This document shows positions 27,801 to 39,300 of a stretch of 64,000 bases of DNA, one piece after another (positions within the stretch are counted from its first letter, which is position 1; every line of letters begins with the position of its first letter). A model generated the notes under the pieces. That model was not told the DNA's origin, searched no databases, and worked only from the letters and a program-made list of their open reading frames with translations. The position numbers and the translations under genes were made by a program. The stretch is from Glandiceps talaboti. Taxonomy: Eukaryota; Hemichordata; Enteropneusta; Spengelidae. Location: contig NC_135563.1 in the NCBI RefSeq assembly GCF_964340395.1, forward strand, positions 17,211,651-17,275,650. The letters are read 5' to 3'.

Positions 27801-30800
27801 ACACAATGTAATTTGGGGGCTAAAGGGATCCCTTGCTTTCTTTTGTGTCATTGTAATTAGAAAATGAGTACAAAATGGAATTTTAAATAGCTGATAGAAA
27901 CAACAGATTAGAGATAAAAAGCTTTGCTGTAACTGTTAATTAAAAAGATATAGGGTGAGATCCACACCATGGAAACCAGACCCCACTATACTGGCAATCT
28001 TATCCTATGAACTGTACTAGATCTGTAGAATTCACTGCCAAGTTAGGTCACTTGAATATAAATAGACAGAGGTGAAGGTCAAGGATATAGCCAGTTTGTA
28101 CTTACTTGACATATTGTGGAACTTAAACTTCAGGAAATTGGTGTCACAGACACAGCTATAGATTACAGTTTGTGTTTAATATACATATTCTGTTGTCGGG
28201 CGTCACACTTGTATTAAAATCTTGTTTTGTTTTTATTTTCAATTTGTTGGGTTTTACGTATGCTCTCAATTTTTAGTCTTTTAGTTTGCACAGATCTGAA
28301 TTCAAAATTGAACCAATATAATTGTATTTTGAGGACAGATGAAAAGGTCATATGTGATATTTTTTTTAAAAATGTATTTGCTTGACTGGACTTGTCAGTA
28401 CGGCAACAAGTTCTTTAAAATATGATACTTTTGAAAAAAGTGAAGCTAAAATTTAGTCAAAAACAAAATATTTTTAGCATAACATATTTTATCTTGAACA
28501 ATATAAAGAAAAGAACTCATTCCAGAGAAAATGGATGATTTGAAAAGGGAAATGGTTGCTGGTACAAGTAGAGGCTTGAACAATGTGATGGTGTGATGAT
28601 TTGGAAGTCAACACTCATGGATTAAATTTCAGAATTATTATTAGTGTGAATTTTTATGATGTTGGATTATTAGAAATAGGTATCAGTTTCATCTTTCTAT
28701 ATTGACAATTATCAAATATTGGCAATGTTTTGCCTTTTCAGTGTTTGTATTGGATGTTAAATCCCTGTACATATTTACATTGTACATCTGTCAACCTAAG
28801 AGCCTATTATAATGTATGTTGATCCAGAAAAGCTATGAAGGTTTTCTGGGTCAGAGGAAATGGAAAACTGTGTATGTCAATTCTCATTTGTTGCTCATGA
28901 TGTCATGCCTATTTTTGAAGTAATATTTAAATCAGGGGGGCTCAAATTTCTCAGGAGTCTGAAATGACTTCAAGTGCCCCCCCCCCCCCCCCCCCCATTT
29001 TTGGGCAGTTTGAGTGATCTGAACTATGTTAGGTGTAGCATTCGTGTCTGTGTGTACAAGTCTGCATTATTAGCAAACAATATGGCTAGCCATTTAGCCT
29101 GTTTTTATGCAGGGATGGCAATGTATACGTTGACAGCTGTGATCCGAATTGTAACTTCTAGAATTACAATTTGTTCAAATACAGGTCAAGGCTATGGCAG
29201 TCTTGGTATAATCGTCATTTGTTTTGAAAAGTATCCGGTGACCTCAGGTGATAGGTGTGTTACATACATCCATATGAACTCTGTATAGTCAATATAACAA
29301 ACTGATGACGTGCGATTTGTGACGATCTTTCTGTGATCATATACGGAGGACGAGGACATTGACTCGACTTTGTTGTGATGACGAAAGCCCTGTTAAGATA
29401 CAGAGAGCGGAAATCAACAGAATGCAGTAATTACTGCTCAATGCCTGGCATTTTGCCAGACTAGTGGTTGTAAACAAATCTAGGGCACTTGTTCTTTTTA
29501 TTAGATCCATCTCTTATGTCCTCATCTTTATTATTTTCTTTTCTTATCAGGAGAGCACATCTTCGAAACTGCCTAGAAAGGCTAAAAGAAATAGTACCTG
29601 TTGGGGGTGAAGCATCAAGACACACAACACTAGGTCTCCTAACCAAGGCAAAAGCATTCATTAAGGTATGAATCAGTTTATTTTGTATATGTACTGTATA
29701 TTTCATCCAGCTAGACTTTCAATGGATCGGCCATGCTGTGTTGATTTCCATATCTGTAATCAATACACAAGTGATATATTTCATCTGTGTGTACATTTAT
29801 CAAGGAGATGCCAGTATTACTATGCTGTTGCTATGGTCACAGCTGATTCCTTATCAATGAGATTTCAAAAGGGAGTGAGTAGATCCATAGAAAGTATCCA
29901 GTAACAGCTTTCTATGACGTCTGTATATCGCACTTTATTCATCCGATCTAGATTTTTGATATTAGAAAATTCATAAAACAGTTTTCATTGCCTGCATGTT
30001 TAAATCAGGCAAAGGTCTGAACCTTTCATTTGCATATCAAAGAATATTTCATGAGGTCTACTTTCTGTATGTGACTTCCACAGATATTGCATTCGCAGAA
30101 TTGATGCTATTTCTGGCTGTTAAATCATTGTCGTTTCTTTTGTAATGTTATCTCTTGTCTGTCATTTTTTTTCCCTTATCAATTATTCTGTTATCTTTTT
30201 TGTGATTTTTTATAGAATTTAGAAGATAAGGATAAAAAACAAGCACAATTAAAAGACCAGTTGTTCAGGGAGCAGCGATTTCTAAAGAGAAAACTTGAAC
30301 AGCAGCTTGACGTGAAACCAAGTTATAGAAGGAAACCAAGGCAAGACAGCACAGGGTACTCGGATGATTCAGAAAAAGGCAAGTCCTTCAATGTGTCTTC
30401 TTTCAAGTAGAAACTGAATGATTGCAGGAACTGTTTATGTGGAGCTGTGTTCAACAGAAGAGCTGACACACTTCCTTGTCAATGTCATTAGCATAAAGGT
30501 TGTGCTTGGGAATGAGACATTCCATTATGTGTAGAGGGGTTGTAGCATCAGATAGTTACAAGCGCCAACGATAATCAATTTTCACAAAAATAAACTGGAA
30601 TTTCTTTATTCTCACCATAATTTTTTTCTTTAAATTTCACGAACTAAAAACGTGTGCTAAATTTTTCAATCAACATATTGTAAAGAATCTTTCAACTATG
30701 TAAGAATTTGAAAAGAAAAATACCAATTATTGAATAGCCACAAGTGAAATAGTATGCCCCATTACCTGAAAACAGTGAATAGAATATTGTTGAAAACTTA

Positions 30801-31860
30801 TCAAAGATGAATACCTTGCAAAACTCCTGCCAACAGTGGACAGATTGTACCTCAGAGAAATCAATTTAAAAGGCCTCTTTACATAACAAAATGGGGACCC
30901 CTACAAAGTATAGTGGATATTTGTATTACACAGTCATTAACAGCACAGTTTAGACAAAGGCCAGCAGTGAGTTATTAGCTTTACTCTTAGTTCTCAGATA
31001 TTTAAATAATTCACATGTGGTATTGCAGTCAATTTAGTTACAGGTACGGGCCTGTTAGAGGTCCTAGGTAATTGTATTATTAAAGCGAGTGTTTATATTA
31101 TCTCATGTGTACATTACAAAGTATGTTACGTTAACAAAACAGCAAAAATAGGGGTATGCCATGAGTGAAATGTTTGTAGACTTTGCAACAAAATTTGTGA
31201 GAATATTCTTATTAATATCCTTTGTTGGAAATTTCGACATGCTAGACAGATATAAATTGCAGTTGGGAAGTTTTATTACATATTTTATTTCAAGTGAACT
31301 TTCACATAACATCAGATAAAAAGTCCAATATGTTTTCGGGAGTATAAATGTTTGTCAGGTCTCTTTTTAGAGGAGTGACGTATCCTTCACCTGCTACTGT
31401 GGTAATTGAAACATAACTTGTTCATTGATAGAGCTTGAATTTGTAAACTGTAGGTCAAGAAATGGGATTAAATTCTTGCTTAAGAAAAATCAGTTATAAG
31501 CATTGTAACAAGTAGAGGTTAGCATGGAAAGAAAGAGTGCCAATGGTGTTGTAGCACAACTGTAGAATTTGGTATGATGATGTTATTTCGAGGCAGGTTT
31601 GATTTGTTGTTGTTGGACATCATTTCAATCGTCTCGGCAAATTTGTACGAAAAAAATGAGCAGTGATATGAGGAGAAAAACACATTGATTAATATTTATT
31701 TTGTTGTATTTTTTTTTTTATTACAGATGAGGTTGATATTCTTGGGTATACGAGTCATAGTGATTCAGATGAGAGGAGCAGTGTTGAAACAAATGGTAGT
31801 GACGGTGGTTACACGTTAAATAGTATCAAAATGGTTGTCGTGGAGCAGGACTCATCGTAG
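24891..31860 (+). CDS. MXD1: Max dimerization protein (Mad/Mxd/Mxi1-type bHLH-zipper repressor), six exons
   Basis: Exons 24891-24948, 25076-25163, 26028-26060, 29551-29665, 30216-30378 and 31727-31860 join in frame to 196 residues. Residues 3-18 ([16 protein letters not shown]) are the Sin3-interaction helix that recruits Sin3-HDAC. Residues 51-65 are the basic region with the E-box-contacting H53, E57 and R60/R61. The HLH spans about 62-98 with a loop around [11 protein letters not shown], and a leucine-zipper-like helix runs to about 128. The acidic tail keeps the SDSDERSS and GSDGGYT motifs of vertebrate Mxd1/3/4 and Mxi1. It should dimerise with Max in the nucleus, bind CACGTG and repress growth genes. 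Exon 3 is only 33 nt. Intron 5 starts with GC, not GT. The start has tandem ATGs with A at -3. The symbol names the family; a single invertebrate Mxd would be co-orthologous to all four vertebrate paralogues. Length is slightly shorter than human MXD1. Confidence 0.95.
26061..29550 (+). other. Intron 3 of Mxd (3.5 kb)
   Basis: Bounded by GTAAG and TTATCAG. It contains a C20 run at 28977-28996 and otherwise AT-rich sequence. No further exon is needed. Confidence 0.85.
28977..28996 (+). repeat. C20 homopolymer in Mxd intron 3
   Basis: Twenty consecutive C after CAAGTG. Confidence 0.9.
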
Positions 31861-34555
31861 ATTGGTTTGAAACCAACACATCAAATGCATACACCATGCT
31901 GCAGTGGTCTGGCAAAGCTTGGTAGAAGCTAAATTTTTCCAGCAAACCAAAGAGAACAAGTTTATGTAAAAGCCGAGCAGTATTAGCTGAAATATTTCCT
32001 AACGCAGCTGCTTCCTATTGTGTGTTTTTTTTTTACACCCAAGATACAACGCTGATGGAAATTACTGCAAGAAAACCGTGCAAGAGATAGACTCATTTCA
32101 ATCCTGCCTTCATCAGGTTTTGCCAAACTGGAGCTGACTTCTAATTTCTTTGTCGACTCAAGAGGTCAACAAACAAACAAACAAACAAAGTTATTTTTGT
32201 TGTTTTCAATATGTTACTGTGAAGATCATCAAGCAGACATGTCTTTTTAAAAAAGAGAAGTTTTAGCATCAGCATTTATGAAATATGTTGAGCCATAGCT
32301 TTAGAGCGCGCTTACAGAATGCATGATGAGAACAAGATAATAGTTTATTTGTGTCCAACGTTCATATTTTCAGAGAAAATAATCTGTATTTAATACCAGT
32401 TTCAATCACAGGATAGTGTAATATCCTAGAGAGACTTTAATATGCATCTTTATAGAAGGAATATGAATTGCCATCAGACAAGCCCAAGTTTGGGCACCAT
32501 TACTGAAATCAGCGCTTTGAAGCGCTCATATTTGTGAAATTTTTTTTTGTGTGAACTGGGCAATATTGGAGTCCATATTTGAACATGTGTTTACTCTCTT
32601 GCTAGGCTATTTATAGATGTGCATTGTTGTATACAACAAGAGATGTTGGTGACTAAGATTATGTAATAGTTTATTGCTGGCATCCTTGTAACAACAGAGT
32701 CTATTCATCACAACACATTTTGTACTGGTAATCATAGTGTTATGATATTTCGACAATGCTCAATCAAATTGGGACCAAAAATATCTAGTTTCCCTTACAG
32801 CTTTCAGTCATGGCTTTAAAAAGCTGCACCTATCCTCCTATTCCTTGCAAAAAAAAGCTGTGCAAAAAAAAAGACTACAAAATGAAAAACAAACTCCCAG
32901 CATTGATCTTCTTTACAAGCATAAATGCACTCACAAAACAAAACAAAATCTATCTCCTTAAAGCTATGATCCCTGATGTGTTAGCATAAAACTTTTTGTC
33001 TAGTGATCCACTTTGGATCTAGATTTTACACAGGCAATGTGACAAAGCCTTGAATTGTCATGCAAATTGTTGGGGTACAGATTTAGTGTTGAATACCAGG
33101 GCTGGTTTGGTCTATACAACTGTTATCCATGCACGGGTCTGGACTGATAAACAGAGATTTTAATACCAAGTGCTGTGAGACATACATATAATATACAAAA
33201 CATTCCAAAAACTTTTTAAAAGTAAATTGTGACTATTTCTCTTTATTTTGGAGACAAGAAAAAAAAGTTTTAATTTGCCATTTGCCATCTGTGGCAGCCC
33301 TACTTCAAACAAATGTGTCATATTCTACAGTTTTTCGCATGCTAGAAATTTGGAGAAAAATGATTGTTTTTTGTTTTTTTTTGCATATGGCTGAAAAGAC
33401 TATATTTTGAAAAAATCAAAAAGGAAAGTTGATGAAGGACAAGATAGTTGATGCTGAAATTTTATATAAAGAATTGTGTGGTGTTAGTCGTCTAGTAGAG
33501 AAAGAACAATTGTGCCTAGAGCACGCAGACACAAATGCTTCCAAGATTAAGCATATGAATTTGGACGTTGCGATCTGTATCAGCTGTTAAGTTATTTGGA
33601 AGGTGTGCTTTTGAAAGTGTTTTCCCATGTGTTTTTTTTTTTATTAGAATATTACCAGATGCATAATTTATGATTTTTTTTTTAAAACCAAAAATGTCAA
33701 TGGCTTGTTGCTTTGTGTCAGTGTAGTAGTGTCAACTTTTACTGCAACCATAAACAATAGAGAGGGGGTTCCCCTCTACTGTCTATGCAGCAGCAAGCAT
33801 TTGTAGAGAAATAACAGAACTTAAAAGTCTTAGATTAAAGAAGAAGAAAAAAGATCTCCTGCACATAGAGAGTAAATTTTGATCAGGGAGCTTTTATATG
33901 GTGCTATTTATATTTTAGAATTTTTAGCGAAAATGTTTCAGAAATCTAGAAAAATTTTCCTGTAAATTTGAATGTTGCATTGACCTCAGTACAGTGGGCC
34001 ACGTTGGCTGCAAGTGGCGTGTAAATTTCTTGGTAACGTTTGTTTCCTCTTTATAGCATGGTTGTGCTGGTCGTAATAGCACAGTCTCCATCGAATGGAA
34101 ACTTTACGTTGCTGTTCGATAGACTTCAATTGTATATTTGAGCATGTAATTTATGTGTACAAAGTAAAAACAAATGTAAAAAAAACTTGGAGAAAAAAAA
34201 TTAGCAAGAGTTAGGTTATTTCATTAGAGACGGCTAGTTTCTATTTGGGGGAGTACTGCTTTTAGTAATTCTATATTTTTAGAATTTCAGTTTTTTTCTG
34301 AATTTCTGAAATACAAGGTGGATTTTTAGAAATTATTTAGTTTCTATTACCCTTCTTAATGGTGGTTGCTGTTTTTCAATCTCAGGATAAACCTCTTGGT
34401 GTTTTAGCGCTTGCTTTTGTTAGATTTTCTTTTAGATGGTGGATATTTCAGCATGTGTGTACATATACATTGTTTCCCTTGTACAACATTTCATGTATTA
34501 TTACCTTTAAAATATGTCCCGATATAAATAAAAGAATGTTTTTCTTTTTTATTTC
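31861..34555 (+). other. Probable long 3' UTR of Mxd
   Basis: No coding potential follows the stop. An ATTAAA at 33834-33839 and an AATAAA at 34527-34532 are candidate poly(A) signals; the latter is followed within about 45-110 nt by GT-rich sequence, so a 2.7 kb 3' UTR is likely. Confidence 0.5.
34527..34532 (+). terminator. Candidate poly(A) signal of Mxd
   Basis: AATAAA with a GTGGTGTTAG and later TGTTGTTTTGG downstream element. ATTAAA at 33834 is the alternative. Confidence 0.45.
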
Positions 34556-34659
34556 TCAGCAAAGATAAATATGACCGTGGTGTTAGTCATCATTTGGATG
34601 TATAATAGATGTATGATATTTTGTCCTTAGATGTGCTTGTTGTTTTGGTTTGACATGTC

Positions 34660-35110
34660 GATTTGACATACCTATGTGTGTGTGTGTGTTGGGGTGTGTG
34701 TCAACTTACACTACCAGCTAAACTTGCAGATATCACAGCAGAGGGGGGGGGGGGCACTGACATGACTCGGTGCATGTATGTATTAGTTTGTGTCAAATTG
34801 ACATGCCTAAGTGTACATGGGTTTGTCAACAATTTGTTGGAGTGTCAGTATATCACATGCCCATACATGCATGTATGTTTTTGGGTGCTTGTCATCACAT
34901 AACTGCATTTGTGTTTACATGTATAGGTTTGTCAATTTCACATGCCTTGGTGATGGGTATGTGTGTGTGTGTGTGTGTGTTTGTCGGTGTGCCATCATCA
35001 CATGCCTATGTCTACATGTATGTTTGCGTGAGTGTCACCTTATGACTCACCATGTGCATGTGTTAATTTGTATAGGTGTGTGTGTCAATCTGGCGAGACA
35101 CATGTACGTG
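34660..35110. repeat. Degenerate GT-rich minisatellite
   Basis: Units of roughly 65-90 bp repeat the pattern CACATGCC...TACATGTATG...TGTGTGTCAA with (GT)n cores at about 34677-34690 and 34960-34981. Confidence 0.65.
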
Positions 35111-35744
35111 GGTGGTTGTTCACATCAACTTCCTCAAAAAGTAACGCAAGTTGAGAAAAAAAATGTGCTTTCATTGTCACATTGAGACCAGATCACAAGA
35201 TCAACAACCAACATGTGTTACATGTCTCATAATGTATACCAATTTAATACATACAATTATTCTATTTTGAATAGACAGACTTCCAGTTGTGTTAGATTTG
35301 CATATATTATGCTATGTCGACGGGAATGTCAAAGCACTTTATACGCACAAAATGTACTGGCAGGTTTTTTCAACTATACATGACACAACTCATTCTTTAC
35401 TTTACGGTCAAAGTGCAGTCTGAAAGCACCCACCATCGGCTCAGGAACAGGTGGTTGATATATAGCACTTGCTGTAATTCTCATTTTGTCAATTATTGTG
35501 CTTTTACACAAATTACTAATTACTTTGGAAGTGTGTGGCCTTGCATGGTTCTTTCAAACCCAGTTATTCTGGTTGCAAGGCTGCAATGAAATTGATATGT
35601 TTGAAAAGTTAATGTAAGGGCAGTTTCCTCATGCATGTGAGAATAAATTGAAGAAAAAAATTATGTGTTTGATACCAATTTCGATTTCAAGATGTGAAAA
35701 AATTGAATGATTTAAAATTTGGTGTATTCAGTTTTGTGTTCATT
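35111..35744. other. Intergenic, nothing recognised
   Basis: AT-rich sequence without a recognisable gene. Confidence 0.5.
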
Positions 35745-35925
35745 CTTTTATTCATCCATCCATTCATTCATCCATTCATCCCTCCCTCCATTTATTCAAT
35801 CATTCATTAGCCCAGAGACTTGGATATCCAGGTTGATAATGTCGTTTCACCAAAACAGTCAAGCAAATATATGACATGCAAGATAGCCAAGTCTGTGGGC
35901 TTAGAATTCATTCATTCATTCATTC
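35745..35925. repeat. (ATTC)n microsatellite split by a MITE
   Basis: ATTC/ATCC units at 35745-35806 resume at 35906-35925 on the other side of the inverted-repeat element at 35808-35903. Confidence 0.85.
35808..35903. mobile_element. MITE-like element, 96 bp
   Basis: Ends are TAGCCCAGAGACTTGGATATC and GATAGCCAAGTCTGTGGGCTTA, inverted repeats of about 21 bp with three mismatches. It sits inside an ATTC microsatellite, which marks it as an insertion. Flanking TA could be the target duplication, but this is uncertain. Confidence 0.7.
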
Positions 35926-36297
35926 CGACTCAAGTGGTCTGGAGTTCATGAGACGACATGTCGTTAGTTGGTATTTGTAACTTGCAGTCACATGGTATTT
36001 AATTTGGTCAGCTTTTAAATCCAGTGGTGTGTTGGTGAGTCAAACCATGTGGATTGATTTCAACACTGACAATAGCTGTCAATATATTGGTAGGACTTGA
36101 CTGAGCATGTCACATGTACATTAAAGCTCTGCGTCCAGCTGATATATAGGCAATTGCATGACAACAGGTAGCTAAATGAGAAAAATGTCATATCACAAAC
36201 AGCTGCTGGGATGGAAATTAACAATGGTATCACATCAAGGTGGAACATTAATTTTACCTTTTAGAAAATATTAAACACTCCTCATGCTAAAAATTAA

Positions 36298-36309
36298 CCC
36301 CCCCCCCCC

Positions 36310-36338
<29 letters not shown>
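36298..36338 (+). repeat. C12 then A29 homopolymer
   Basis: Adjacent runs of C (36298-36309) and A (36310-36338). Confidence 0.9.
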
Positions 36339-36339
<1 letters not shown>

Positions 36340-36340
<1 letters not shown>

Positions 36341-39300
36341 AGCTATGGCATTGTGGCACTCCAACCAATGCTTGCAAAGGTTACTTCTTCTCAAATATAT
36401 TTCATTTCCCAGGATTTAAACTCAGATGAATTTGTTAAACTAATTAATGTTCAGACTATTTTCCTCACAACTTTCATTGCTTGGTGTTTGCATATTTCAG
36501 TTATATGGGGGTTTTTTTGCACGCTGTGTTTTTGAGATTTATAGGGCGGTAAATGGGGGATAAACCGAAATTACATGTTTAGCTGTGTTGCAGCACAACC
36601 TCGATTTTAATTTATTGCTCACTTTGTGTAACCTTATTTGTGTACCAGAGCTCTCTTGATTAAAGGACTTTAGGTGTGTAATGCATAATGCAGAATGTCC
36701 TACATGCATAACAATTGCAATTCTATCACATTTGGGCAGTCACAATGGCTATAGGTGAATGAATCTCAGAGTCAACCAGACACAATGCTACCATAGTGAT
36801 GTAAAGACCCACAGTCGTCAATTGCACCCACGTTGTCAACTAGTGGTGTCGGCTCAAGTCCCTTTAACAAGTGCACATGTCTGTACTTGCTCCATTTACT
36901 TAGGGATTTTTTACGTGTGACACTCATGAATTTATGTATGAACTATGCAATCTATGCATGGCGGATAATTTACAATAAAAAAAAAAACCACTACAATAAA
37001 CCAGCTAAATGAAAAGAGTTTTTTAACCAACAACGAGAAATTAAAATGTCTACATAATTAAATACAAATTTTTTTAGTCTGTGCAATAAATGCTGTATGC
37101 CTTTCATAGGTGTATACTGAACTGAACTGGCATGCAGGACGGCTAATGGGATTGAGAGGCATTTACCTAGAGATCCAAGGTTATTTAAACACCTCTGCAA
37201 CATGCACCAAAACATGTGCCTTCATGTTCCCCAAACCCTATAATTTTGGTCAGGACAGATCAGCTGCTTGACACCAAGGAGTGCCTCTAACCAAGGCATT
37301 TAAAAGCTAACAAAGGGTTATTGTCTTGGTAGTGGGCTGTCCTTAGACATGAAGTCATAAAGGTCAAAGGGTGAAGGTTTTAAATGGCAAGAACTCTTAT
37401 CAATCTATTGACCACTACAGGCTAAAGCATATGACCAGACTTGTATTCGTTAAAAGTCCACAAAAAGAGGGACCCCGTTTTCTAAAACTCTTTGTATAAA
37501 ATTTTAAAGGTCTTCAGAATAGAAAGGTGCCTTGACATGATTTACTGTTGTCCTATCATGACAGTTAAAGTTCTTAGCTGATTCTTTCCTAACTGGTCAG
37601 CTTTTCAAAACTTGAAATTTTATTAGTTTGTTTTATCTTTTTTATTTCTTTACCTCGAGAATAAGCTTCTTCATTTCAGTATTATCAAGAATCTAAGTGT
37701 CTCTGGGATCTGTTTGAATACAAAGCCAGATTTATTTTTCAAATGGATTTTTTTTTCACTAGCAGAGTGCAAGATTTACTTCATTGAAATTATATAGCAT
37801 TTTTAATAGTTGGGGGAAAATGCGATACGTGTAAGAATTTCAGTATTGCATCAGGTTTATAACAATCAGCCTGTATAAAGTTAAATTTTGATTGTAAATT
37901 ATTGTTCTGCCTGACTGTACGTGTGGTCTGACAGGGCAGGTCTGTTGATCAACGACGGCGGTGGCAGTGCTGTATCAAGTAGCCAAAGTGAAACAAGTCG
38001 TCAACACCAGAAATAGACGGGGATTTACCCTTCAGTCTGTCTGTCTGGCAGCAGTTGGTGGAATTACCACCATGACTCATGTCATGTGGTGTGTAGACTG
38101 TACTCAGAAAAAAGACAATGCCCAACAACAAAGTTATCGTGTGTGTCAATCACTTCAAAGTAAAGAAAAAGATAAGTTTTATTGATTTTGTCTGATGTAT
38201 GTTGCCTCTTCCTGTAAAGTAACCTATTTCTGGAAGGTGATCCTCATAAAATGTCATTTGCTTTTTTCTCAGGAAAAGTGGGGGCTGGGCCATTTTGGGA
38301 TGTGAATTAGTCATGAAGTGACGTTGTCAAAAGTGAATTCCGGTGATACATGAAATGAGTTTGTCTACATGACCACTGTTCTTTTATGGACTTTGGACAC
38401 AACATTTTTTGAATATATTAATGTTTCATGGTGCTTTTTTCTAATATTGTAAATGATTGAAGTCACTGAGGTGATAGGAAGGTTGAATTGATACATTATT
38501 AACTGCTTTGACAAATTTAAGATAGCAGTCCGTTTAATGTATATAAAATGGAAAAGTTTTGCAGACAGTCGAAATAATCCTAAAATTTTCAATTATGTTC
38601 CCTTTTACAATTTGTGAGAAATTTGCAAGTATAGCTGCATACTTCTGTAAACAACCAGTGCTTTAAGTTTGCAGAAAGTTGGTGGCAAAATTTTTTTTTT
38701 TTTTGGTAAGGTATTACTTTGTTATTCTTTTTCAAAAACTTTTACTTCAGTTTAAAACAGTGTTCAGTATGTGCATTTGTCAGTGACGCTTTAATAAAAA
38801 AAAATAATATTTATGTCTTACTATTTCCATGGGATCCCACTCTCTTCCCCATTTTCATGATCCCACTGTCTGGGAATAAGGATACATTTCATTTCCCCTG
38901 TAGACTTGCCATCATCTTTCTTTCCTTGGTTTGTCCGGATGAAGGGTATGGGTTATTATGCCTAAAGGTCATGTTTGAGAGGACAAAGTGACAGAGTGAG
39001 CAACAGATCTATAATTTGTGTATGTTTATGGAGGTTATACAGGAAATGCACTGCCTGTACATGTCGTCTCTTTTGTCGTACATTCATGGTCGTGAACCGT
39101 CATGGGATGTTCAATGTCACTTTATTGTATGTGTAGTAATATCATTGTTCATTTCAACTCCCAATAGGATCAAAATATTTGGTCAACCTTGTTAAACAGT
39201 TGCACTGAAACAGTAGCAAAAAAATAAATAAATGAATAAAAGATCGAAAAAAAACTGTATTGTGTTATATTGGCAATGTTGTATTCTCAGTTGGTAACTG

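Noticed and set aside
29461-29706. 81-codon minus-strand frame
   Set aside because: Antisense shadow of Mxd exon 4.
34660-35185. Cysteine-rich frames resembling small secreted proteins
   Set aside because: The cysteines come from TGTGTG repeats in a degenerate minisatellite.
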